Shown here one piece after another: positions 7,392 through 14,801 of a DNA stretch of 40,723 nucleotides. A program made the position numbers and the translations under genes. The notes below the pieces were generated by a model. The model made no database searches. It saw only the letters and a list, made by a program, of their open reading frames with translations, and was not told the DNA's origin. Source of the stretch: Prevotella sp. (GTDB taxonomy: Bacteria; Bacteroidota; Bacteroidia; Bacteroidales; Bacteroidaceae). The stretch spans positions 1 through 40,723 of the forward strand of contig JAEEQH010000026.1 in NCBI GenBank assembly GCA_016285245.1, given 5' to 3'. The first letter of the stretch is position 1. Every line of letters begins with the position of its first letter.

Positions 7392-7517
7392 GTTTTAACT
7401 TTAGGGCGTACCTTGCTGGTCTTTAGTCTGTACTTCCAGACTTTTAGGATGGTGTTGACAAGGAACTGGTACTGTCATATCCGCGCTTAGAATAGGCAAA
7501 CGGGAAAAGAAGTCGCT

Positions 7518-7563
7518 TATCCCGCTTATCTCGCAGTGGTGGTGCTGCGGGATAAGCGGGATA
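7518..7563. repeat. 19-bp inverted repeat, loop of 8
   Basis: The arms tatcccgcttatctcgcag (7518-7536) and ctgcgggataagcgggata (7545-7563) pair with one G-T type mismatch. The same word, gggataagcgggata, recurs in direct orientation at about 7624-7646, so the hairpin belongs to a small local repeat family. Confidence 0.9.
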
Positions 7564-7650
7564 GTTGCGAGATAGTGCTGGTTCGGGTGCGGGATAAATT
7601 GTGATAGGTGTAGGATCATTGTGAGATAAGCGGGATAAGCGGGATATTTC

Positions 7651-7896
7651 CAGGTTTTGCTACTATCAACGCGCGTACGTGTACGCGCGCAGGTATATAA
7701 TAGCGAAAGGGAAAATTATCCTACCTATCCTACCTATCCTACACCTAAATCAATGCTTCGCTCGACCTCTGGTCGCTTTGCTTGCAAAGAATGCTCAATG
7801 CTTAATGCTTAATGGTTTGCCCGTAGGTGTAGGATAGGTAGGATAGGTAGGTTATTTTCTTGTTTCAGTACTATATATATACGCGCGAGGAACCTG
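7651..7896. repeat. Nested imperfect palindrome with a 28-bp perfect inner stem
   Basis: The inner arms 7720-7747 and 7824-7851 are perfect inverted repeats of cctacctatcc-type units. Outside them lie further matching pieces: gaaaattat against ttattttc, tatataatag against ctatatatata, cgcgcgta against tacgcgcg, and caggtt (7651-7656) against aacctg (7891-7896). The left side also contains the small palindrome cgcgcgtacgtgtacgcgcg (7670-7689). The 76-nt loop has no gene. The form resembles a MITE or a REP doublet. Confidence 0.8.
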
Positions 7897-7971
7897 TAGA
7901 AAAGTGACCATTTCGTTTCTTAATAATAACAATTTGTTTCCTAGAAATTGGTGTTCGTGGCCCGGCCGTCT

Positions 7972-8070
7972 GAAAAGGTGACCTTTAGCGACGAAAGGAT
8001 GACCTTTAGCCGCGAAAAGGTGGTCTTTAGAAACGAAAAGGTGACCTTTAGCGGCGAAAAGGTCATCTTA
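7972..8070. repeat. 21-bp palindromic repeat array next to the RAYT gene
   Basis: Units at 7972-7992, 7993-8013, 8014-8034 and 8035-8055, plus a partial unit at 8056-8070, follow the pattern gaaaaggtgacctttagcgrc. Each contains the dyad aaaggtgaccttt. A copy of part of this array is found in reverse orientation at 40631-40683 (48 of 53 bases equal). The frame happens to be open across it, but the translated heptapeptide repeat has no gene-like start or context. Confidence 0.9.
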
Positions 8071-8101
8071 TCGTGCATCGGGATCTTGGGACAGTTCCTT
8101 G

Positions 8102-9205
8102 CTAGTCATCGCTCAAGGGATTACAAATCTCGATAGCCATCAGGTTCAGTTGCTGACACTGGTAAGCGGTGATGGCGCGTTTCTCGTTGTGGTGTTCCCA
8201 TGGAGCGAGCATAAGCAGGCGTCCTTGGGCGCAGGCATCAAACTGCTCACCCTTTGGTTTTGTCAGCGGCGTGAAGCCGTTCTCCAATAGTACGATGGTG
8301 GGTAGCCCCGCATCGAAGGCTGCTCTCATGACCAGCTTCTCGCCAGGCGATATGGCTGGCGATACGAGCACCGTCCCCTGTCTTGCCATATCGAGATAAC
8401 GGGCTTTCTCCATTTCTATCTGATGGCTGTCTAAGCGCCTCGATACGCGGACGGCTATACGGCGTGGCGAGCGCAGCAATGCCTGATTGCCGAGACTGCT
8501 ATAAGTGGTTGTTCCCACCTTCAGGCCAAAGAAGGGGCGCAGCCATTCGGGACGTGCCTGCTTCATCAAAAGACGGCGCGGGTTGTCGCGCAGGTAGTTC
8601 TGCCAAGTGGGCAGCTCGTCGTAAGAGCGAAGAATCAGGTCGTTGTAGCCTTTTGCGAAAAGGGGGCGATAGGCTTTTTGCGACGGCAAAGCCGGCGCCT
8701 GCAGAGAAGAGGGAACCGACGCCTGCGGAGAAGAGGGTGGCTCTTTTTCCGTATTGCGCGTTTCTTTCTCCGTAGGCTGCGGCTTTGTCGCTGCCTCCAG
8801 TGCTTTCTGTGCCTTGCGGCATCCAGCCTTGAAACCAGAGATCACCTGTCCTAAGTGCACGGGAAGGGGTGCTGTCACGAAGAGGATGCCGTGCATATGG
8901 TCGGGCATCATCTGCACGGCCTTCACCTCAATCTGTGGGTAGTAGCCATGAATACCCATCCACTCGCTCTGCACAGCCTTACCAAGTTCCGTCAGTTCGA
9001 TGCGCGGCTCGTCATTGCTTCCTCGTGCAGCAAAAGGATTGCCCACAAGGCGACCGAAGATCGGTCTGCGACCTTCAACTTCCAGCGTAATCATATACAT
9101 ACGCCTTTCCGTGTAGTCGTGATGGTCATCGCGCCGCTTCATCGAGACACGCTTCTCGCCAGCAAACTGCTTCTTACGTGCTATCTGTTCTTCATCCATT
9201 GCCAT
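8102..9205 (-). CDS. REP-associated tyrosine transposase (RAYT) with DprA/SLOG-like C-terminal domain
   Basis: 367 residues; ATG 9205 and ATG 9199 are both possible starts. Residues about 33-215 are a Y1/HUH nuclease of the IS200/RAYT type. 'MMPDHMHGILF' holds the His103-Met-His105 metal motif, and 'FAKGYNDLILRSYDELPTWQNYLRDNPRR' (183-211) is the typical RAYT region with candidate catalytic tyrosines. A low-complexity Pro/Ser/Gln linker (about 143-176) interrupts the domain. Residues about 245-362 are not part of usual RAYTs. 'TVLVSPAISPGEKLVMRAAFDAGLPTIVLLENG' resembles the Rossmann nucleotide-binding core of DprA/SMF proteins. RAYTs cut and join single-stranded REP hairpins, and palindromic repeats lie just downstream of this gene. 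The HUH call is strong; the DprA-like call rests on motif similarity only. Confidence 0.8.
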   Translation of the reverse strand: MAMDEEQIARKKQFAGEKRVSMKRRDDHHDYTERRMYMITLEVEGRRPIFGRLVGNPFAARGSNDEPRIELTELGKAVQSEWMGIHGYYPQIEVKAVQMMPDHMHGILFVTAPLPVHLGQVISGFKAGCRKAQKALEAATKPQPTEKETRNTEKEPPSSPQASVPSSLQAPALPSQKAYRPLFAKGYNDLILRSYDELPTWQNYLRDNPRRLLMKQARPEWLRPFFGLKVGTTTYSSLGNQALLRSPRRIAVRVSRRLDSHQIEMEKARYLDMARQGTVLVSPAISPGEKLVMRAAFDAGLPTIVLLENGFTPLTKPKGEQFDACAQGRLLMLAPWEHHNEKRAITAYQCQQLNLMAIEICNPLSDD

Positions 9206-9248
9206 ACATCAACTGTTTCTACTCAAAAGAATGCGGTTCACTTTTTTC

Positions 9249-10679
9249 TTACTGCTCCCAGGACGTGAGGTCGGCTTCGAGCTCCGGCAGCTGACTGCGG
9301 TGGAAGGTGGGCTCGCGGACGCCGCGGCGCTGCTGGCTGCGGTAGTCGTCGAGCAGACGGAAGGCGTAGCGTCCCAGGAGGACGATAGCCACAAGGTTGC
9401 AGGCCGTGAGCAGAGCCATGCAGAGGTCGCCGAGACTCCATACGAGCTCGAGCGACGCAAAGGCGCCGAAGAGCACCATGAGGCCAGCGGAACAGACGCG
9501 ATAGAGGGTTATCACCCGGGTGTCGTGGGTAATGAACCGGATGTTGGCCTCGCCGTAATAGTAGTTGCCGATGATGCTGGAGAAGGCGAACAGGAGAATG
9601 GCGACGGCCACGAAGACGGGACCGGCGGTACCGACCTCGGACTGTAGTGCCGACTGCGTGAGGGCGATGCCGTTGAGACCGGGCGTGCTGTAGAGTCCGC
9701 TGAGGAGGATGATGAACGCTGTGGAGGAGCAGACGAGGAGCGTGTCGGTGAAGACGCCGAGGGCCTGTATGAGTCCCTGCTTCACGGGATGGGAGACGGT
9801 TGCCGTGGCCGCCACATTGGGCGCGCTGCCCTCGCCGGCTTCGTTGGAGAAGAGTCCGCGCTTCACGCCGTGCATCATCGTGGCGCCGATGCCGCCGCCG
9901 GCAATTTGCTGGATGCCGAAGGCGTCGAGGACGATGACCTTCAGGACATGGGGTATGAGCCCGATGTTCATCACGATAATGACGAGGGCGAGCAGCATAT
10001 AGCCGACAGCCATCAAGGGCACGAGGACGGCGCTGACCTGGGCTATGCGATGGATGCCGCCGAAGACGATGACCAGCCCCAGCAGCGCGAGCACCGTGCC
10101 CACCGCCAAGGGCGGCCAGCCGAAGGCCTGCTGCATGGCTCCGCAGATGGTGTTCGACTGGATGGAGTTGTAGGAGAGGCCGAAGGTGATGGTGATGAGC
10201 ACGGCGAAGAGGACGGCCATCCACCGCTGGTGCAGTCCGCGCTGGATGTAGTAGGCGGGCCCGCCGATGAACGAGTCCTTATGGGGCTGCTTGAACAGCT
10301 GTGCCAGCGTCGACTCCACGAAGGCCGTCGCCGAGCCGATGAGGGCAATGACCCACATCCAGAAGACGGCTCCCGGTCCGCCGACGGCAATGGCCGTGGC
10401 CACGCCGGCCAGATTGCCCGTGCCGACGCGTGTGGCTACGCTGACGGCAAAGGCCTGGAACGAGGAGATATGCTTCCGGCGCCCTTCCTGGGGCGATGTG
10501 CCCGTCTGGCTCTTCACGGTGTCGACGGCCGAATCGGTCAGCAGGCGGAACATCTCGCCGACCATGCGGAACTGAACGAAGCGCAGGCGCCACGTGAACC
10601 ACAGTCCGCAGCCCACCAGCGCGAAGATGAGCACATATCCCCAGAGGGCGTCGTTCAGAGTCGTTATCAGGTCGTTCAT
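9249..10679 (-). CDS. Alanine/glycine:cation symporter (AGCS family)
   Basis: 476 residues from ATG 10679, the normal AGCS length. The inner-membrane carrier imports alanine or glycine with Na+ (or H+). The family signature is clear: 'AFAVSVATRVGTGNLAGVATAI' (about residues 75-96), then 'GGPGAVFWMWVIALIGSATAFVESTLAQLFK', 'GGPAYYIQRGL' and 'FSNEAGEGSAPNVAATA' (about 275-291). Some ten or eleven hydrophobic helices are visible. The N-terminus is 'MNDLITTLNDALWGYVLIFALVG', with no cleavable signal. It lies 18 bp after the GH95 gene on the same strand, probably as the tail of the operon. Nothing in the sequence distinguishes Ala from Gly preference. Confidence 0.92.
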   Translation of the reverse strand: MNDLITTLNDALWGYVLIFALVGCGLWFTWRLRFVQFRMVGEMFRLLTDSAVDTVKSQTGTSPQEGRRKHISSFQAFAVSVATRVGTGNLAGVATAIAVGGPGAVFWMWVIALIGSATAFVESTLAQLFKQPHKDSFIGGPAYYIQRGLHQRWMAVLFAVLITITFGLSYNSIQSNTICGAMQQAFGWPPLAVGTVLALLGLVIVFGGIHRIAQVSAVLVPLMAVGYMLLALVIIVMNIGLIPHVLKVIVLDAFGIQQIAGGGIGATMMHGVKRGLFSNEAGEGSAPNVAATATVSHPVKQGLIQALGVFTDTLLVCSSTAFIILLSGLYSTPGLNGIALTQSALQSEVGTAGPVFVAVAILLFAFSSIIGNYYYGEANIRFITHDTRVITLYRVCSAGLMVLFGAFASLELVWSLGDLCMALLTACNLVAIVLLGRYAFRLLDDYRSQQRRGVREPTFHRSQLPELEADLTSWEQ

Positions 10680-10697
10680 AGGGCGTATAGGGTTGGT

Positions 10698-13313
10698 TCA
10701 GTCAACTCGAAGGCGGTTGGCACCCTTCTTCAGCTTCACCAGGTGCTGCTCACCATTCACCAGCAGCTGCACCTGGCAGGGACGCTGGGCGGTGAGCGTG
10801 AGGGCGGTGACACGATGGTTGCGCCACGTCATGTCGACGGTGATGGCGCCACGGGCACGGATGCCGCTGACGGAGCCATCGCGCCAGTTGTCGGGCAGGG
10901 CGGGCAGGAGCTCGATGGAGATTTCCTCTCTCCTCGTTCCTCCTTCCTCGTTCCTCGTTCCTCGTTTTACAGAATATTCGCTCTGCATGAGCATCTCCAC
11001 GACTCCGGCACAGCCGCCGAAGTTGCCGTCAATCTGGAACGGCGAGTGGGCGTCGAGGAGGTTCGGATAGGTGCCGCCGCCACGACGGGCGTCAGGGCCG
11101 CGGTAGCCGTCGGGACTGACGTAGGAGAGCAGCTTGCGGTAGATGTGGTAGGCGTTGCGGGCGTCGTGAAGACGGGCGTAGAGGTTCACGCGCCAGCCGG
11201 TGCTCCAGCCCGTAGTCTGGTCGCCCTTCAGCTCGAGGGTGCGGGCGGCAGCACGGTGGATGGCCTCCTTGGCGTTCACGCCGTCGTCGAGACAGTGGCC
11301 GGGATAGATGCCGAAGAGGTGGCTCTGATGGCGGTGGTGCGGGTCTTCGTCCTCCCAGTCGTAGAACCACTCCTGGAGGTTGCCCTTACGGCCTATCTGG
11401 TAGGGCAGGAGGCGCGAGAGGGCGGCGTCGACCTCGACGACGAAGGAGGAGGACTCGGCGGCAAAACCGCCGAGCACAATAGCGGCATTGCGGGCGTCGG
11501 TGAGACACTCGCGGATCATGGCGATGTCGGCCGTGCCGCCAAAGCACGTGCGGCCGTAGTAGCCGTCGGGGGTGACGAAGGAGTTCTCGGGCGAGGTCGA
11601 GGGAGCGGTGATGAGAGAAGCCTCAGAGGTCGCGACGGAGTCGCGACATACCGAACTAAGCGGGACGAGCCAGGCGAGACAGAACTCGGCGGCGCCACGG
11701 AGGACTGGGTAGTACTCGCGGAGGAAGTCGCGGTCGAGTGAGAAGGTGTAATGCTCCCAGATGTGGGTGGCGAGCCACGCGCCGCCCATGTTCCAGTTGG
11801 CCCACATGGGGTCGCCGGTGTGGAGGCCTACGGGACAGGTCATCGCCCAGATGTCGGTGTTGTGGGCCAGGCACCATCCGCGGTCTACGCCGTAGTAGGC
11901 CTTCGCCGTGAGCTCGCCGGAGCCCTGGAGCTCCTTCATAAAGGTGAAGAGCGACTGGTGCATCTCGGGCAGGGCAGCCGTCTCGGCGGGCCAGTAGTTC
12001 TCCTCGACGTTGATGTTGCTGGTGTAGTTGCACGACCACGGCGGGAGTATCGACTCGTTCCACAGGCCCTGGAGGTTCGCGGGGACGTTAGGGGTGCGCG
12101 AGCAGCTGATGAGCAGGTAGCGGCCGTACTGGAAGTAGAGGGTCTCGAGCTCGGGGTTGAAGAGCGACTCGTCGAGGTAGGCGCGCAGCTGGCGGTCGGT
12201 AGAGACCGCACGGGTGGTAGAGACGGAACGGGCGGTAGAGACCGCGACAGAGTCGCGGTATACGGAACGGCCGAGCGACGGTTTTTCGCGGTCGGTGAGG
12301 ACGGAGGCGGTCAGGGAGAGCTTGACGCGGTTGTAGAGCGACTGGTAGTCGTTGACGTGACGGTGCCAGAGCTTGGGGTACGGGACGGCGGAGAGGTGGC
12401 GCAGACGGGCGTCGGCTATCTGGCGGTATGCCCTACCCTGCTTCACGGGGTCGCGGTCGTAGCCGTTGAACGAGGTGGCGTTGACGATGTAGAGCGTCAC
12501 CTGACGGGCCCCGTCGACGATGATGGCGTCGCCGTCGGCACGAACGTTCTTAGCGCTCTCCTTAGCAAGGGCGTCGCCATCGTTGCCCACGCTGCCGGCC
12601 CTCACCAGCACCTTCGTGCGGAAGTGGATGCCGCGCTGGGGGTCGTAGGCGAACTTCTCCTGGGCGTCGTAGTAGCTGGGCAGCGAGGCGTAGCCGGCAT
12701 AGCCGTCGGTGACCAGCGTGTTCTGGTCCTCCAGGCTGCGGCTATGGCGCAGCTGACAGCTTAGCGAGAGGCGGGCATGGATGCCGCGCGGATTGTCGGT
12801 AGTCATCTGGACGACGATGCCGGAGTCAGGATGCGAGGCAAAATAGTCGGTGGTATAGAGGTACGCACCCCGGTAATAGAGCGTGCTGGCGGTGGCATTG
12901 CCGATGTCGAGCCAGCGGCGGTAGCCCGTGACCGCCTCGGCGGTGTCCAGATACTCTATCGCGAGCTGTCCCAGCGGCTGGTAGTTCTGCGAGAAGTGCC
13001 CCTGGACGTCGCGCTGCAGCGAGTCGGCACGGCGGTAGTCGCCCCGGCGCAAGGCCTCGCGGATGGCAGGGATGGTCTTGTGGGCGTCGGGCGAATAGAC
13101 GTTCATGTTGCACGGCTCTCCCGTCCACAACGTGATGTCGTTCAGCGAGATACGGTCGCAGTCGTGGCCGCCATAGACGATGCCGCCCATGGTGCCGTTG
13201 CCGATGACCAGCGCCTCCTCGAAGTACTGCGCCGGACGGTCATAAAACAAAACTTGTGCCGATGACGTTGTTACAACAGCCATCGACACAAGCATGAACA
13301 ACAGGTGCTTCAC
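10698..13313 (-). CDS. GH95-family alpha-L-fucosidase with in-frame repeat insertions
   Basis: 871 residues. The start is GTG 13313, directly after the stop of the upstream oxidoreductase subunit; ATG 13295 would shorten the signal peptide (MKHLLFMLVSMAVVTTSSA). GH95 enzymes remove alpha-1,2-L-fucose (or L-galactose) from glycans by inversion. Family motifs are 'LVIGNGTMGGIVYGG' near the start, 'ANLQGLWNESILPPW' with 'NINVEENYWPAE' (the Asn pair), 'WEDEDPHHRHQSHLFGIYPG' (the catalytic Glu region) and 'PFQIDGNFGG' (the Asp). All key residues appear intact. Three stretches look inserted: about 12185-12275 (VSTARS-VSTTRA-VSTDRQ repeats), 11625-11660 (VCRDSVATS) and 10925-10970 (RGTRNEEGGTRREE). 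Each comes from short DNA repeats, and the frame is kept. It is likely periplasmic. Confidence 0.92.
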   Translation of the reverse strand: MKHLLFMLVSMAVVTTSSAQVLFYDRPAQYFEEALVIGNGTMGGIVYGGHDCDRISLNDITLWTGEPCNMNVYSPDAHKTIPAIREALRRGDYRRADSLQRDVQGHFSQNYQPLGQLAIEYLDTAEAVTGYRRWLDIGNATASTLYYRGAYLYTTDYFASHPDSGIVVQMTTDNPRGIHARLSLSCQLRHSRSLEDQNTLVTDGYAGYASLPSYYDAQEKFAYDPQRGIHFRTKVLVRAGSVGNDGDALAKESAKNVRADGDAIIVDGARQVTLYIVNATSFNGYDRDPVKQGRAYRQIADARLRHLSAVPYPKLWHRHVNDYQSLYNRVKLSLTASVLTDREKPSLGRSVYRDSVAVSTARSVSTTRAVSTDRQLRAYLDESLFNPELETLYFQYGRYLLISCSRTPNVPANLQGLWNESILPPWSCNYTSNINVEENYWPAETAALPEMHQSLFTFMKELQGSGELTAKAYYGVDRGWCLAHNTDIWAMTCPVGLHTGDPMWANWNMGGAWLATHIWEHYTFSLDRDFLREYYPVLRGAAEFCLAWLVPLSSVCRDSVATSEASLITAPSTSPENSFVTPDGYYGRTCFGGTADIAMIRECLTDARNAAIVLGGFAAESSSFVVEVDAALSRLLPYQIGRKGNLQEWFYDWEDEDPHHRHQSHLFGIYPGHCLDDGVNAKEAIHRAAARTLELKGDQTTGWSTGWRVNLYARLHDARNAYHIYRKLLSYVSPDGYRGPDARRGGGTYPNLLDAHSPFQIDGNFGGCAGVVEMLMQSEYSVKRGTRNEEGGTRREEISIELLPALPDNWRDGSVSGIRARGAITVDMTWRNHRVTALTLTAQRPCQVQLLVNGEQHLVKLKKGANRLRVD
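10931..10965. repeat. Heptanucleotide repeat TCCTCGT x5 inside the GH95 gene
   Basis: Five 7-bp units, one with a C for G, run in tandem within the coding region. The unit length is not a multiple of three, so loss or gain of one copy would shift the frame about 20 codons before the conserved C-terminal strands end. The same unit occurs in the QueH gene at about 28097-28117. Confidence 0.88.
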
Positions 13314-13862
13314 TTACTTCTGCTCGATAATCTTGGCACCCTCTTTCAGGGCCTCCATGTTCAGGGGAATCAGGTCGTGATGGCGCTCGGGGAGGGTCTT
13401 CTTCAGAGCCTTCTCCACGCCCTTGTCGCTGACGACGGGAGCCACCTTGAGCAGTCCGCCGAGGACAATCATGTTAAAGACCTTGCCGTTCTTCATCTCG
13501 GCAGCCTTGTCCATGGCGTTGATCTCGTAGACGGTGATGTCCTTGCGCGTGGGCTTGTTGATGATGCCGAAGCCGTCGTAGATCAGTATGCCGCCGGGCT
13601 TGATCTTCGGCTCGAACTTCTCGAGCGAGGGCTGGTTGAGCACCACGGCGATGTCGTACTTCGAGAGGATGGGCGACGAGATACGCTCGTCGCTGACGAT
13701 GACCGTCACGTTGGCCGTACCGCCACGCTGCTCAGGACCGTAGGCAGGCATCCACGTCACCTCCTTGTCCTCCATCAGTCCACTATAGGCCAGGATCTTA
13801 CCCATGGAGAGCACGCCCTGACCTCCGAAACCTGAAATAATTATCTCTTTCTTCATAGTCAT
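13314..13862 (-). CDS. 2-oxoacid:ferredoxin oxidoreductase, gamma subunit
   Basis: 182 residues; starts at ATG 13862 or two codons later. The gamma domain of the pyruvate/2-oxoglutarate/branched-chain ketoacid:ferredoxin oxidoreductase family is recognised by 'IIISGFGGQGVLSMGKILA' at the N-terminus, 'TWMPAYGPEQRGGTANVTVIVSD' and 'FNMIVLGGLLK'. It is the last subunit gene of the four-gene set ending here; its stop TAA abuts the GTG of the GH95 gene. In the complex it contacts the alpha and beta chains, where a 2-oxoacid, CoA and oxidised ferredoxin become acyl-CoA, CO2 and reduced ferredoxin. Substrate choice cannot be read from this subunit. Confidence 0.9.
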   Translation of the reverse strand: MTMKKEIIISGFGGQGVLSMGKILAYSGLMEDKEVTWMPAYGPEQRGGTANVTVIVSDERISSPILSKYDIAVVLNQPSLEKFEPKIKPGGILIYDGFGIINKPTRKDITVYEINAMDKAAEMKNGKVFNMIVLGGLLKVAPVVSDKGVEKALKKTLPERHHDLIPLNMEALKEGAKIIEQK

Positions 13863-13865
13863 TCT

Positions 13866-14636
13866 TTATTCATTCGTAGTGTCTTTGAGGTCGCCCTTGG
13901 GATAGAAGGGGAACATATTCTCCTTCATCCACTCGTTAGCCTTCGCAGGCGTCAGCTTCCAGCCGCTGTTACAGGTAGAGACGAACTCCACGAGCGAGGA
14001 GCCCTTGCCGGCCATCGAAGCCTCGAAGGCCTTGCGCAGCGCCTTCTTAGCCTTGAGGATAGAGCCCACCGACTCGACACTCTGACGGGTGACGTAGCAG
14101 GTGCCCTCGAGCTGGGCGGCGATGTCGGCAATCTTCAGGGGATAGCCGTGAATCTCAGGGTCGCGGCCGTAGGGACAGGTCGACGTCTTCTGGCCGATGA
14201 GCGTCGTGGGGGCCATCTGTCCGCCCGTCATGCCGTAGATGGCGTTGTTGACGAAGACGATGACGATGTTCTCGCCACGGTTCAGGGCGTGGATGGTCTC
14301 GCAGGTACCGATACACGCCAGGTCGCCGTCACCCTGGTAGGTGAAGACGAGACGGTCGGGCCAGCAGCGCTTGATGCCCGTGGCCAGTGCGGGTGCACGA
14401 CCGTGGGCAGCCTCCTGCCAGTCGATATCTATATAGTTGTACGCGAAGACGGCGCAGCCTACGGGCGAGACGCCCACGGCCTTGTCTTCCATACCCATCT
14501 CCTCGATGACTTCGGCAATGAGCTTGTGCACCACGCCGTGGCTACAGCCCGGGCAGTAGTGCATGTTATTGTCGTTCATCAGCGTCGGCTTCTTGCAGAC
14601 GATGTTTTCCGATTGAACTATTTGATTTCTATCCAT
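13866..14636 (-). CDS. 2-oxoacid:ferredoxin oxidoreductase, beta (TPP-binding) subunit
   Basis: 256 residues from ATG 14636. It binds thiamine pyrophosphate and decarboxylates the 2-oxoacid. 'MHYCPGCSHGVVHKLIAEV' carries the CPGC motif near residue 30. 'TYQGDGDLACIGTCETIHA' is the TPP motif start (GDGD), continued by 'NNAIYGMTGGQMAPTT', the conserved NxxYGMTGGQ segment. The C-terminus has 'FVSTCNSGWKLTP'. The 4-bp gap to the gamma subunit shows an operon. A 165-bp AT-rich palindromic stretch separates it from the alpha subunit gene, unlike the tight spacing elsewhere in the set. In Bacteroidales this type is found in Kor- or Vor-like enzymes. Confidence 0.9.
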   Translation of the reverse strand: MDRNQIVQSENIVCKKPTLMNDNNMHYCPGCSHGVVHKLIAEVIEEMGMEDKAVGVSPVGCAVFAYNYIDIDWQEAAHGRAPALATGIKRCWPDRLVFTYQGDGDLACIGTCETIHALNRGENIVIVFVNNAIYGMTGGQMAPTTLIGQKTSTCPYGRDPEIHGYPLKIADIAAQLEGTCYVTRQSVESVGSILKAKKALRKAFEASMAGKGSSLVEFVSTCNSGWKLTPAKANEWMKENMFPFYPKGDLKDTTNE

Positions 14637-14673
14637 AATCTCAATGTTAGGAAACGAATTCTTCTTTTTTCTT

Positions 14674-14779
14674 GAAACGAATTATCCTAATTTATTCTAA
14701 TTTGGTTCACGAATTATTTTAATGATTAATTAAGAAAAATTCGTGGTTAAAATTAAGTACAATTAGATAAATTCGTTTC
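14674..14779. repeat. MITE-like imperfect inverted repeat inside the oxidoreductase operon
   Basis: A left arm at 14674-14720 (starting gaaacgaatt, containing cacgaatt) and a right arm at 14735-14779 (aattcgtgg to aattcgtttc) are inverted copies over about 45 bp with several mismatches and small gaps. An extra gaaacgaatt stands at 14651-14660. The element is AT-rich in a GC-rich operon and sits between the alpha and beta subunit genes. It could fold into a long RNA stem that uncouples their expression. Confidence 0.85.
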
Positions 14780-14801
14780 TAAACTTCACTCACTCGCTTC
14801 G

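Larger units (their letters stand above)
7028..8101. other. Gene-free, repeat-dense region
   Basis: No convincing gene is seen in these 1,074 bases; open frames here have no recognisable protein features. Bases 7028-7200 are AT-rich leader of the minus-strand operon. From about 7320 on, almost everything is repeat: a 21-bp array with GACGTC cores, GGGATAAGC hairpins, a nested palindrome of about 246 bp, and a second 21-bp array that stops about 30 bp from the RAYT gene. The association of palindromic repeats with a RAYT gene is the classical REP arrangement. Confidence 0.8.

Noticed and set aside
7329..8070. CRISPR array
   Set aside because: The units are contiguous without spacers and shorter than CRISPR repeats, and no cas gene is in the window.
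7948..8136. Open frame giving heptad repeats (KVTFSDE-RMTFSRE-KVVFRNE)
   Set aside because: It is the direct translation of the 21-bp array. It has no promoter or hydrophobic core, and it runs out into the RAYT 3' end.
3192..9205. Integrative conjugative element or prophage
   Set aside because: No integrase, relaxase, tra gene, phage structural gene or att-type direct repeats were seen. The region looks like a small accessory island beside a RAYT.
9789..11741. 650-codon plus-strand frame over the symporter and GH95 genes
   Set aside because: It crosses two genes with clear families on the minus strand, and its translation has no recognisable fold or signal.
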